From the NCBI GenBank assembly GCA_965227145.1, contig OZ245730.1:2108001-2172000 (forward strand): DNA of 64,000 nucleotides, in the 5' to 3' direction. This DNA is from JACKAQ01 sp965227145. GTDB taxonomy: Bacteria > Calditrichota > Calditrichia > RBG-13-44-9 > J075. This document shows positions 27,277 through 36,146 of this stretch, piece by piece (the first letter of the stretch is position 1; each line of letters starts with the position of its first letter). A model generated the notes under the pieces. It searched no databases. It was not told where the DNA came from and was given only the letters and a program-made list of their open reading frames with translations. The translations under genes and the position numbers were made by a program.

Positions 27277-28353
27277 ATGCGAATTCCTCATACTTCTACC
27301 GCTATAGTTGAACGCGATCCCCGGTTGCAAAAGCGCGGAAACCCGGTTATGAATGAAACCCCCAACCCGGTACGTCACCGATCCGAGTTGTTTGCGGCAA
27401 TCGTCGGCGATAGCGCTGCGATTGCCGCTGTAAAGGATTTAACCGCCCGGATAATGAATCGAAAATGGCGCTACGTAATGATTTCCGGCGAACCAGGCAC
27501 CGGAAAAGAAATGCTGGCGCGCGCGCTGCACACCCACAGTTTCCGGGAATTCCGTCCGTTTGTGGAATGTCGCTGCAGTGAGTTTGCATCGGAAGATGTT
27601 GAAAAATTGCTGTTTGGCATCGAAGCAACATCAAAAGAAAACAGCTACAGAGGGCTGCTGGAAAGCGCCGAAAACGGGACGTTGTTTATCGAAGAAATTG
27701 GTAAATTCAGCGTTCCCATTCAGGGAAAATTGCTCAAAGTGCTGGAGCAGCAGCGCTTCCGACGAATTGACGGAACAGACGATATTCCGTTGAATGCGCG
27801 CATTATTGCCACCACCTCCCAAAATTTATCTGAAGAATTAAAAAGCGGTCATTTTTTGAGCGAATTGTATTACCGGCTGAATGTCGCCAACATATTTTTG
27901 CCGCCGCTAAAAGAGCGCGAAAATGATATGCTGGTTTTGGCTGAACATTTTTTGCAGCGATTTGCCGCCGAATGCGACAGCCCGGTTCGGGAATTTTCCG
28001 CAGATGCCCAAAAAATGCTGGAGCGCTATCCCTGGCCGGGAAATATCCGCGAGCTGCGCTATGTAACCGAACGGTTGACGTTGCTTTCTGACCGGCGGAT
28101 AATCACCGCAGAAATGTTGCAGGAAGTGCTGTTCGGGCGATCATTTCCCAATCGCAACGGAGCTGTCGGCGTTGAAAGCATCGAAATTCCCCCAAAGGGG
28201 ATGAGTTTGCAGGAGGGCGAGAAACACCTGATCGACGCTGTTCTCCGCTTAAACAATTGGAATAAACGCCGTTCTTCGCAAATTTTGGGGATTTCGCGCC
28301 CGCGTCTGGATCGCAAAATTGAGAAATACGGACTTTCGCCGGAGCAAAAATAA
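27277..28353 (+). CDS. NtrC-like AAA+ regulator lacking the GAFTGA loop
   Basis: The 358-residue protein has a sigma-54-activator type AAA+ domain (about residues 42-275) with Walker A GEPGTGKE at 71-78, Walker B GTLFIEEIG at 134-142, ELYYRLNV and the R-finger region, and PWPGNIREL. A Fis-type helix-turn-helix ends it (about 325-355). The segment where GAFTGA belongs (residues 113-127) reads FGIEATSKENSYRGL, so the sigma-54 contact loop is missing. There is no N-terminal receiver or sensor domain. It probably binds DNA but may not activate sigma-54. GGGAG upstream supports the start. Confidence 0.85.
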   Translation: MRIPHTSTAIVERDPRLQKRGNPVMNETPNPVRHRSELFAAIVGDSAAIAAVKDLTARIMNRKWRYVMISGEPGTGKEMLARALHTHSFREFRPFVECRCSEFASEDVEKLLFGIEATSKENSYRGLLESAENGTLFIEEIGKFSVPIQGKLLKVLEQQRFRRIDGTDDIPLNARIIATTSQNLSEELKSGHFLSELYYRLNVANIFLPPLKERENDMLVLAEHFLQRFAAECDSPVREFSADAQKMLERYPWPGNIRELRYVTERLTLLSDRRIITAEMLQEVLFGRSFPNRNGAVGVESIEIPPKGMSLQEGEKHLIDAVLRLNNWNKRRSSQILGISRPRLDRKIEKYGLSPEQK

Positions 28354-28403
28354 TCCCGGAATATTCCCTTTTTTTTGCGATACGCTTCGTGTAAATTCTC
28401 GCG

Positions 28404-29654
28404 ATGAGTATCCGTGACCGATTAAACAGATTGGCAGGCGATGCCGCAACGCCGGAGCCGCAACCGGTTGTGGCAGACTGGGTGGACGACCTTCAGCAAG
28501 AGCTGCAAATGTCGGTATTGCAGGAGTCGCGTTCGTTTATTCTGATGAAGGAAACTGTTTGCCCGCTGTTCGATGAGCCGTATTACGAAACGCTGTATTC
28601 GCAGGGTTTTCGCGTGCCGCAGCTGCGAAAAATCAGCGCAGATTTCCCCGCAGACTTACCTGACGACCAAATCAACCTCCGCAACGCATTGTTTATCGAT
28701 ACCGAAACAACCGGTCTTGCCGGCGGTACCGGCACATATCCGTTTTTGATCGGCATCGGTCACGTTGAACTGGATCACCTTGTTGTCCGGCAATATTTGC
28801 TGCCGGATTTTGTGCACGAATGGCTGATGCTCAAACATCTCGATCAGGCGTTGCTTGCCAGCGGATTCACGGTTTCGTTCAATGGAAAATCGTTCGACCT
28901 GCCGCTATTGCGCAGCCGTTACATTCTCAACCGGATGGAAACGGTGATGGACGATTGCTTTCATGTGGATTTGCTGCACGCTGCCCGGCGAATCTGGCGG
29001 CGACGGCTGCCGGCTTGTGATCTGCAGTCGCTGGAGCAGCACATTCTCGGCAAAACCCGCATCGGCGATGTTCCCGGCGAAATGGTGCCGCATATTTATT
29101 TTGAATTTATCCGCAAACGCGATGCATACATGATTCGCGATGTGCTCGAGCATAATTATCACGACATTGCCAATATGATGATTTTGGCGATGCACATGGC
29201 TGCCATTTGCGAAGCGCCGGAAATGCATTTGCAGCACCCGCAGGATCAATTTTCTTTCGCGATGTATCTCATGAAAAATCAATCATTTGCAGAGGCAATC
29301 CGATTGTTGGAAAACCTGTTGTCCGGTACTGCAAAACTCTCCAAAGATTCGTATGCCACAGCGGGATTTATGCTGTCGCTGGCGTTCAAAAAATCGGGTG
29401 ATTCGGCTCGCGCCAAGCTGCAATTGGAGGATTTGCTGGAAAAACAGGTGCTCAATCCGGATGTGATCGAAACGCTGGCAAAATTTTATGAGCACGAAGA
29501 CAAAGATTTTGCCGGCGCATCGGAAATTACCGAGCGCGGCATCCAATATCTGGAATTGATCCGACAACTCGATCCCCAATCGGCGATGCTCAAATTTTTG
29601 CCCAAATTGAAGCACCGGCACAAACGGCTGCAGGGGAAATTGGGTTTGAAATAA
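28404..29654 (+). CDS. YprB-type RNase H-like exonuclease with TPR tail
   Basis: The 416-residue protein has a DEDD exonuclease core. Exo I is FIDTETTGLAGG (about residue 98), Exo II SFNGKSFDLPLL and Exo III HNYHDIANM, as in the YprB ribonuclease H-like family. The C-terminal 140 residues form TPR-like helices (FAEAIRLLENLL, ARAKLQLEDLL). It is cytoplasmic and expected to trim DNA or RNA 3' ends. The gene starts 50 bp after the AAA+ regulator and may share its transcript. Confidence 0.85.
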   Translation: MSIRDRLNRLAGDAATPEPQPVVADWVDDLQQELQMSVLQESRSFILMKETVCPLFDEPYYETLYSQGFRVPQLRKISADFPADLPDDQINLRNALFIDTETTGLAGGTGTYPFLIGIGHVELDHLVVRQYLLPDFVHEWLMLKHLDQALLASGFTVSFNGKSFDLPLLRSRYILNRMETVMDDCFHVDLLHAARRIWRRRLPACDLQSLEQHILGKTRIGDVPGEMVPHIYFEFIRKRDAYMIRDVLEHNYHDIANMMILAMHMAAICEAPEMHLQHPQDQFSFAMYLMKNQSFAEAIRLLENLLSGTAKLSKDSYATAGFMLSLAFKKSGDSARAKLQLEDLLEKQVLNPDVIETLAKFYEHEDKDFAGASEITERGIQYLELIRQLDPQSAMLKFLPKLKHRHKRLQGKLGLK

Positions 29655-29719
29655 TCGCAATTTTGGACTATATTACTCGCTTAAAATATTGAAATTAACA
29701 TCGAAAAGTGGTTTGAAAA

Positions 29720-30814
29720 ATGGGTAAAAGAAGAATAGGCATTTTAACCGGCGGCGGCGATTGCCCCGGATTAAACGCCGTGATTCGCGGGGTCACCAAA
29801 TCCGCAATCGGGCAATATGGCATGGAAGTGCTGGGTTTTTACGACGGTTTCGACGGATTAATTGACGGTCGTTTCACCATTTTACGGCAGGAAGATGTGT
29901 CGGGAATTCTCACGCAAGGCGGCACTATCTTGGGATCAAGCAACACGGCAAATCCCTTTGCCTGCCACGTTGGCGATGGCGAAAACCGCCATGTTGTGGA
30001 CAAATCGGATGCATGCATGTCGCTGTATGAAGATTTGGGTTTGGAAGCGCTGATCTGCGTCGGTGGCGACGGCACAATGAGCATCGGCGGCAGGCTGGCT
30101 GAAAAAGGTGCAAATATCGTCGGCGTTCCCAAAACCATCGACAACGATTTGATGGAAACAGACCTGACCTTCGGATTCGATTCCGCGCGAATGACCGCAA
30201 CCGAAGCGATCGACAAATTGCACACAACTGCGCAATCGCATCACCGCGTGTTGCTGGTTGAGGTTATGGGGCGCAACGCCGGTTGGCTGGCGCTGGAATC
30301 GGGTATAGCCGGTGGCGGCGATGTCATCCTCATTCCGGAAATTCCCTATAATATTGATGAAGTGGTCAGCGTTGTTCGCAAACGCAGCCGTTTTGGCAAA
30401 CGGTTCAGCATTGTTGTGGTTTCGGAAGGGTGCAAACCGGAGGGCGGCGCGCAGGTGTATCAGCGGATTATCGAAGAAAGCCCGGATCCGATCCGGTTGG
30501 GCGGTGTCAGCCACATCATCGGTAAACAACTGGAAGATGAAACTGGGATCGAATGCCGGGTTGCGGTGCTCGGGCATTTGCAGCGCGGCGGCACGCCAAC
30601 ACCACTGGATCGATTGCTGGCAACCCGTTTTTCCGTGAAAGCGGTTGAGCTGTTTAATGAAGGCAAATTTAATCATATGGTTGCGCTTCAGGGCAACCGG
30701 CTGGTTGCGGTGCCCGTCGAAAAGGTGATGAATCGCCAGCGTACCGTTCCGCAGGATCACGAGTTGATTCAATCCGCAGTGGCGGTTGGCACCAGTTTTG
30801 GACAAAAATTATGA
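29720..30814 (+). CDS. pfkA: 6-phosphofructokinase
   Basis: The 364-residue enzyme phosphorylates fructose 6-phosphate. It carries GILTGGGDCPGLNAVIRG, GGTILGSS, VGGDGTMSIGG, the catalytic PKTIDNDL, and VEVMGRNAGWLAL. Gly in GGDGT predicts ATP as donor, while Lys in PKTIDND is the residue found in group III and PPi-type enzymes rather than E. coli PfkA (PGTIDND). It therefore belongs to the mixed group whose donor must be tested. The sirtuin start follows 64 bp later. Confidence 0.93.
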   Translation: MGKRRIGILTGGGDCPGLNAVIRGVTKSAIGQYGMEVLGFYDGFDGLIDGRFTILRQEDVSGILTQGGTILGSSNTANPFACHVGDGENRHVVDKSDACMSLYEDLGLEALICVGGDGTMSIGGRLAEKGANIVGVPKTIDNDLMETDLTFGFDSARMTATEAIDKLHTTAQSHHRVLLVEVMGRNAGWLALESGIAGGGDVILIPEIPYNIDEVVSVVRKRSRFGKRFSIVVVSEGCKPEGGAQVYQRIIEESPDPIRLGGVSHIIGKQLEDETGIECRVAVLGHLQRGGTPTPLDRLLATRFSVKAVELFNEGKFNHMVALQGNRLVAVPVEKVMNRQRTVPQDHELIQSAVAVGTSFGQKL

Positions 30815-30878
30815 AAATAACACGATTCAACATATTGTAAAAAAAGGATTTGGAAAAACGCAGGGAACAGAAAAAGTT

Positions 30879-31631
30879 ATGCAATTGACCCAAACTTTTT
30901 TGGCGCGATTACAAAAAGCATATTCGGTAGTGGTGATGACTGGTTCCGGCATCAGCGCTGCCAGCGGCGTTCCGACATTCCGGGGAAAAGACGGATTGTG
31001 GAAAAATTATCAGCCGCACGAACTGGCAAGTTTCGATGCGTTCACCCGCCAGCCGGATGTCGTTTGGGAATGGTATCGCTGGCGACGGAATATTATTCGC
31101 AACGCACAGCCAAATCCCGGGCATTTCACGTTAGCGGAATTTCCCAAATATTTTCCGGAATTCCACCTGATTACCCAAAATGTGGATGGCTTGCATCGTC
31201 GGGCAGGTTCCCAAAAAATCATTGAATTACACGGGAACATCATGCGCAATAAATGCATAGACTGTACGTATCTCGGCGAAGCCGCTGGCGAAGATGAATC
31301 GCAGCCGGTGCCGGAGTGTCCGCAATGCGGCGGGAAATTGCGTCCCGATGTGGTTTGGTTTGGCGAAACGCTGCCAATGGATGAAGTTGTAGAAGCCCAA
31401 CGCGTATCGCAGGATGCAGAGATATTTTTCTCGATCGGGACATCTTCGCTGGTGGAACCGGCGGCATCGCTGCCATATCTGGCAAAAGGAAACGGCGCGT
31501 ATCTCGTAGAAATTAATCCCGATGAAACGCCGCTGAGCAGCGTCGCCAATGAGCGCTTTCCGTTTGCGGTTGAAAAATTTTTACCGGCGTTGGAAATATT
31601 GATCAAAAAATTGCGAAAACCGGTTGCGTAA
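30879..31631 (+). CDS. cobB: class III sirtuin NAD-dependent protein deacylase
   Basis: The 250-residue Sir2 enzyme has GSGISAASGVPTFRG (NAD site), TQNVDGLH, catalytic His118 in ELHGN, zinc ligands Cys126/Cys129 and Cys147/Cys150, and GTSSLVEPAA. The Tyr66-x-x-Arg69 pair in WEWYRWRR is the acyl-carboxylate clamp of SIRT5/CobB-type enzymes, predicting removal of succinyl or malonyl groups as well as acetyl. The ATG at 30879 gives the usual length; the reading from 30786 would overlap pfkA by 29 bp. Confidence 0.94.
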   Translation: MQLTQTFLARLQKAYSVVVMTGSGISAASGVPTFRGKDGLWKNYQPHELASFDAFTRQPDVVWEWYRWRRNIIRNAQPNPGHFTLAEFPKYFPEFHLITQNVDGLHRRAGSQKIIELHGNIMRNKCIDCTYLGEAAGEDESQPVPECPQCGGKLRPDVVWFGETLPMDEVVEAQRVSQDAEIFFSIGTSSLVEPAASLPYLAKGNGAYLVEINPDETPLSSVANERFPFAVEKFLPALEILIKKLRKPVA

Positions 31632-31664
31632 GTTCTATAAATTTAATGAGTTAAGGAAATGTTT

Positions 31665-33878
31665 ATGCCGAATTACAAATCGATCCTTGTTTTGGGGATG
31701 ATTCTTTTCGGGAGCAGTTGCGCCTATTACAACACGCTGTTTAACGCGAAAGATAATTACAACGAAGGTCTCAAAATCTTGCGCGAATCTCCCGAACAAA
31801 CCACAATACCGGCAAACGCACGAAAGTCTTTCGAAACTACTATCGATAAATGTTGGAAACTGATCGATATTTACAGCGACAAAAGCAAATATGCCGACGA
31901 TGCGCTGCTGCTCATCGCCAAAAGCGAATTTCATATCGAAAAATATATTCAATCGAAACAACACCTCGATCAATTTATGCGCAAATACAGCGAAAGCGAG
32001 TTGCTCCCGGAAGCTAATTTGTGGTACGGGAAAATTTTGCTGTATGAAAAAGATATCGACGGTGCGAATGAATTTTTCCGGCGGGTGATTAATAATGGAA
32101 AAGACGGTCAAATTCGCTCGCAAGCCAGTTTCGAATTGGGGAAATATGCCTTTGAGCAGAAAGATTACCCAAAAGCCATTGAATATCTCCAAACCGCGCT
32201 AAAAGAAGATTTGAGCGATGAATACAAAGCAGAAGTGATGTATTCGCTGGCGGAAGCGCATTACCAACAGGGCGATTTAAAAAATGCCGTTTCGCAATAT
32301 GAAAAAGTTGAGAAACAAAACCCGACACTGGATATCGAATACCGTTCAAAAATGCAGCATTCCCGGGCTCTGGTCAAAATGGACAAATCCACCAAAGCGT
32401 TGGAAATTTTGCGAAAAATGATCACCGCGCCGCGTTTCAAGCCATTTTTGACCAGCATCAAAACGGAAATCGGCGGCATTTACGAAAAACAGGATGATTT
32501 GATAACCGCCGTCGAAACCTACAACGAAGTTATTTCCGAAAAACGCAGCGATGTTGGCACTGCCTGGGCAGCCTATCATCTGGCGCAATTGTATGAAACC
32601 GAGTTGAATAATCTGGATTCCGCGGTGTTTTATTACAAAAAAACCAATCAGGTTTACAGCAAATTCGATAGTGCGGAAGTCGCATTGCGCAAAGAAAAAT
32701 ATCTCGGTGAATTCAAAGAAATTGTGGACAACATTGACCGTGACGAGCTGTTGGTCACCCGCCTTACCAGCGAACCGGATTTTCTGGATTCGCTGTATGA
32801 GGCGCAATATGAGGACTCTTTCCGAATAGCAAACGGTTTGGGAATCGAAGATACCACAGCATTTGACTCCCTGCTGGCCATTCAACAAATGGATTCTGTT
32901 GCGACGGATTCGAGTCTTTTTGGCAGCATCGATTCGCAAAATAGACTGTTCAACCAATCGACAGATACGTTAAATTCCAATAATCCACAGGATACCGATC
33001 CGCTGACGGCAATCGCCAATAAAAACAATAGCGGATTACCGCCAAATCCGATACCCGCAGCTGCCGGAAATACCAACAAAAATGTGAAGCCAAAGAAGAA
33101 GCTCGAAAAGCGCAAACTGCCGCAAATCGAATTTGACTTGATGAATTCCCGTTATCAATTGGCTGAGTTTTATTTGTTGAAAGAGGAAAATTACGATTCC
33201 GCAGCGTATTATTTTGATGACTTTATCCATACGTACGAAGATTCAATTCTGACGCCTAAAGCATATTATTCATTGATTTACATCAATCGTTCGCCGCAGG
33301 TGAACAACATGCAAAAGGTTTACGAATACGAAAAAGAATTGCTCGCCAATTATATCGATTCCCCTTTTGCCATCGAAATTATGAAAAACCGTGGCATGTA
33401 TGAGGAAGCTGAAAAAGAAGTTTCGGCGGAAGAAATTGCCTATCAGAAGTTTTTGGCAGCGGAATCGCTGTATTTTGCGGGGGAGTATCGTCCGGCTATC
33501 GAAGCGTATGAAAAAATTGCAGATCTGGATACGTCGTGGAATATCAGCGCAAAAGCCCAATTTGCGGTTGCATGGGTTTACGAACGGGATTTGGGACTGC
33601 GCGATTCGGCGTTTACCGCATACGAACGTATTATTAAACGATTCCCGCAAGCTACTGATTTTGTTCGGGTTGCCCGAAAAAAAATATCCCCGCCGGTGGA
33701 AAAAGTTGAATCAGCGGATACCACAGCAATCGACGGTGAAACCGGTGTTGGCGACACCGGGGAAGAAGTTCTTGCCGAAAATTCGGGCTCGGAAAATAAT
33801 GTAGAGGATACAGCTTTGCGCAGTGAAGATATTCTCCGCGAAAAAATTCGCTGGCGAAACCGGCGGGAAGCGCGATAA
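31665..33878 (+). CDS. large TPR lipoprotein
   Basis: The 737-residue exported protein has a lipoprotein signal ending GSSCAYYNTLFNAK. TPR repeats cover about residues 40-350 and 510-680 (for example YPKAIEYLQTAL, YRPAIEAYEKIADLD), separated by a low-complexity linker rich in Asp, Ser, Thr and Asn (about 400-490). The C-terminal 60 residues are acidic. The Cys-x-Tyr-Tyr-Asn-x-Leu-Phe-Asn-Ala start is a form seen in TPR lipoproteins of the FCB group; a link to secretion or gliding machinery is possible but not shown. AAGGA at 31653-31657 favours the second ATG (31665). Confidence 0.82.
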   Translation: MPNYKSILVLGMILFGSSCAYYNTLFNAKDNYNEGLKILRESPEQTTIPANARKSFETTIDKCWKLIDIYSDKSKYADDALLLIAKSEFHIEKYIQSKQHLDQFMRKYSESELLPEANLWYGKILLYEKDIDGANEFFRRVINNGKDGQIRSQASFELGKYAFEQKDYPKAIEYLQTALKEDLSDEYKAEVMYSLAEAHYQQGDLKNAVSQYEKVEKQNPTLDIEYRSKMQHSRALVKMDKSTKALEILRKMITAPRFKPFLTSIKTEIGGIYEKQDDLITAVETYNEVISEKRSDVGTAWAAYHLAQLYETELNNLDSAVFYYKKTNQVYSKFDSAEVALRKEKYLGEFKEIVDNIDRDELLVTRLTSEPDFLDSLYEAQYEDSFRIANGLGIEDTTAFDSLLAIQQMDSVATDSSLFGSIDSQNRLFNQSTDTLNSNNPQDTDPLTAIANKNNSGLPPNPIPAAAGNTNKNVKPKKKLEKRKLPQIEFDLMNSRYQLAEFYLLKEENYDSAAYYFDDFIHTYEDSILTPKAYYSLIYINRSPQVNNMQKVYEYEKELLANYIDSPFAIEIMKNRGMYEEAEKEVSAEEIAYQKFLAAESLYFAGEYRPAIEAYEKIADLDTSWNISAKAQFAVAWVYERDLGLRDSAFTAYERIIKRFPQATDFVRVARKKISPPVEKVESADTTAIDGETGVGDTGEEVLAENSGSENNVEDTALRSEDILREKIRWRNRREAR

Positions 33879-33991
33879 TAATTTTTGTGTAACCAATGGC
33901 AATGGCGAATTATCTAAATGATGTAATTAACAAAGCCAAGTTGGCAGAAAAAATTTTAGATGACCTTGTTGAAATCGCGCAGGAGGAAATA

Positions 33992-34315
33992 ATGAGCGTT
34001 CCAGTTGAAATTACGGACAAAAACTTTAAAGAAGAAGTATTGGAATCCGAAACACCCGTACTGGTTGATTTTTGGGCTGCATGGTGTGGACCTTGTAAAA
34101 TGATTGCACCTGTTGTAGAAGAAATCGCAAATGATTATGACGGAAAAATTAAAGTCGGAAAAGTGGATGTGGATCGCAATCAATATGCCGCAGCACAGTT
34201 CGGCATTCGCAGCATTCCCACGTTGCTGGTGTTCAAAAATGGCGAAGTTGTGGATCAAATTGTCGGCGCTGTTCCCAAACCGATGATTACCCAAAAATTG
34301 GACAAAGTGTTATAA
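33992..34315 (+). CDS. trxA: thioredoxin
   Basis: The 107-residue classic thioredoxin has active site WCGPC (Cys32, Cys35), cis-Pro in RSIPTLLVFKNG and the buried Asp in VDFWAAWC. AGGAGG at 33981-33986 fixes the ATG at 33992 and gives the canonical length. The frame is open back to 33896, and the extra 32 residues would look helical. That extension has no comparable ribosome site. The terminator follows at 34339. Confidence 0.95.
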   Translation: MSVPVEITDKNFKEEVLESETPVLVDFWAAWCGPCKMIAPVVEEIANDYDGKIKVGKVDVDRNQYAAAQFGIRSIPTLLVFKNGEVVDQIVGAVPKPMITQKLDKVL

Positions 34316-34338
34316 ACCACTGAAAAATTTGGAATTAG

Positions 34339-34377
34339 GCGCCTCTGAAATTGTATGATTTCGGGGGCGCATTTTTT
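34339..34377 (+). terminator. Rho-independent terminator of trxA
   Basis: A 13-bp stem with G-U pairs (34339-34351 with 34358-34370) is followed by ATTTTTT. It ends only a few bases before the engB start. Confidence 0.82.
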
Positions 34378-34382
34378 ATGCT

Positions 34383-34976
34383 ATGGAAATTATCAAGAAT
34401 ATCAAATTCATCAAAAGCTGCATGGACTGGCGGGATGCGCCAAAGCCCGGATTGCCGGAAGTCGCGTTTGTCGGACGCTCCAACGTTGGGAAATCATCAT
34501 TAATCAACACATTGATTAATATGAAAAATCTGGCACGCACCAGTAAACAGCCGGGAAAAACCCGTTCGCTGAATTTCTTTTCGATGGACGAACGTTTTTT
34601 TCTGGTCGATTTGCCCGGTTACGGATTCGCCAAAATTTCCCAATCGGAACAGAAAAAATGGCAACAGGCTATCGAAGGATATTTACTGAACAGCGAGCAG
34701 CTAAAAATGCTGTTTGTGCTGATTGACAGCAAGGTTGGCGCGAAATCCAACGATGTGCAATTGGTTGAATGGCTGCGATTTAACAATGTGCCGTTTCAGG
34801 TGATTTGCACAAAAGTTGACCGGGTTTCCAATAACGAAAAAACGAAGCAGGAAAAATTGATCAAAGCCGCTTTGGGATTTGATGAATCAGCCAAATTTCT
34901 GTTTTTTTCATCAAAAGACCGCACCGGACGCGGCGCGCTGTGGGGCGAAATATCCGGAATTATTTCCCGCTCGTAA
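34383..34976 (+). CDS. engB: ribosome biogenesis GTPase EngB (YsxC/YihA)
   Basis: The 197-residue GTPase needed for 50S assembly has P-loop GRSNVGKSS, switch segment QPGKTRSLNFF, G3 DLPGYGFA and G4 TKVD, then FFSSKDRTGRG in the G5 region. The N-terminus through LPEVAFVGRSNVGKS is family-like. The ribosome site is weak because the thioredoxin terminator lies immediately upstream, so some transcription may come from read-through or a promoter inside that stem region. Confidence 0.95.
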   Translation: MEIIKNIKFIKSCMDWRDAPKPGLPEVAFVGRSNVGKSSLINTLINMKNLARTSKQPGKTRSLNFFSMDERFFLVDLPGYGFAKISQSEQKKWQQAIEGYLLNSEQLKMLFVLIDSKVGAKSNDVQLVEWLRFNNVPFQVICTKVDRVSNNEKTKQEKLIKAALGFDESAKFLFFSSKDRTGRGALWGEISGIISRS

Positions 34977-35148
34977 TTTTTTTTCCGCAGTCAAAAATCG
35001 CAATATTTTTATCAAATGATTATCCGTTCCTCCACGGAAAAATTACACCTGCCATTATCCAACGAAAATTTCTTCCGCTTTTAATTCCGTTTGCGATTAA
35101 CTAACTTATTCTGTTAACTAAATTTAATAATTATTCAGGGGCTAAAAA

Positions 35149-35877
35149 ATGAAGCTTAAACCGTTGTTTATATTGTTGTTTGTAGGTGTCTGGTTTTCCG
35201 CATGCGAGGAAAAGCCTGAAATGCAGGCGCAAGCGCAAGCGCAAGCGGAGACCAAAACCACGTCGGATATGAAAAAGGCAAATACACTTGAGGTTGTCCA
35301 GGGCGGCACATACACATATTTGCGCGTCGAAGATAACGACCGCGAATATTGGATTGCCACTTCCAAAACCGCAGTGGATGCCGGATCTTCAGTGTATTTC
35401 AAACCGGGATTGGAAATGGTCAATTTCCAAAGTAAAGAGCTGAATAAAACATTCGATGTCATATATTTTGTTCAACAGGTTAGCACCACACCGGAAATGC
35501 CCGCTGGCGGCGGATATCCGGGAATGGGGGAAAACGAAAGAACCTCATCAGAAACGGATGCTTCAATTCAGGTTACGCCTGCTGCAGGTGGCGTTACAAT
35601 CGCAGAATTGTATGATAATCGCCAAAACTATGCAAATAAAACCGTCAAGGTTCGTGGCAAAGTAACCAAATTTAACGCCAGTATAATGGATCGCAATTGG
35701 GTTCATATTCAGGATGGCACAAAAAGCGGCAATGCACACGACCTGACCATTACCACAAATGAACGTGTCAACAAAGGTGATGTTGTTACTTTCAGCGGTA
35801 AAATTGTGTTGGGCAAAGATTTTGGTGCCGGCTACGCTTACGAAGTTTTGATGGAAGAAGCATCGCAAACCGAATAA
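35149..35877 (+). CDS. OB-fold lipoprotein
   Basis: The 242-residue lipoprotein has a signal ending WFSAC and a short Gln-Ala repeat (MQAQAQAQAE). An N-terminal domain of about 80 residues (GGTYTYLRVEDNDREYWIA) and a C-terminal OB-like domain (VKVRGKVTKFNASIMDRNWVHIQDGT, then KGDVVTFSGKIVLGKDFG) follow. The second part resembles the NrfJ-type or bacterial OB-fold domains found in c-type cytochrome neighbourhoods. No nucleic-acid role is expected in the periplasm. Function unknown. Confidence 0.75.
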   Translation: MKLKPLFILLFVGVWFSACEEKPEMQAQAQAQAETKTTSDMKKANTLEVVQGGTYTYLRVEDNDREYWIATSKTAVDAGSSVYFKPGLEMVNFQSKELNKTFDVIYFVQQVSTTPEMPAGGGYPGMGENERTSSETDASIQVTPAAGGVTIAELYDNRQNYANKTVKVRGKVTKFNASIMDRNWVHIQDGTKSGNAHDLTITTNERVNKGDVVTFSGKIVLGKDFGAGYAYEVLMEEASQTE

Positions 35878-35904
35878 ATTTCCAAACATAATTTTTTGTT
35901 TTTG

Positions 35905-35932
35905 AGGCGACCTGCGGGTCGCCTTTTTTTTT
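35905..35932 (+). terminator. Rho-independent terminator of the OB-fold lipoprotein gene
   Basis: An 8-bp stem (35905-35912 with 35917-35924) with a nine-T tail. Confidence 0.92.
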
Positions 35933-35967
35933 GAATCGATAATTGGTGATCGAAAAATTATCGATTC
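35933..35967. repeat. 12-bp inverted repeat after a terminator
   Basis: GAATCGATAATT at 35933-35944 pairs with AATTATCGATTC at 35956-35967 across an 11-bp spacer. It directly follows the terminator and precedes the barrel-protein promoter region. It could be an operator or a second hairpin. Confidence 0.6.
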
Positions 35968-36146
35968 TCACTGCCGTTTAACTTTGTTTTAGCCTGCCAA
36001 ATATAGTTAATGTTAAATCTTATCTTAACTGTTTGTGAGGACTTTGTGAACAATTCACGATACCTTGCATCATGCCGCTTTTATTTTTTTTGAATCAATA
36101 ATTTCCACAATTCAAAATTGTTGTTTGATTATCAAAAGGCGAATAA

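Noticed and set aside
33896..33991. 32-residue N-terminal extension of thioredoxin
   Set aside because: AGGAGG sits directly before the ATG at 33992, and the shorter protein has the canonical length; the extension is possible but unsupported.
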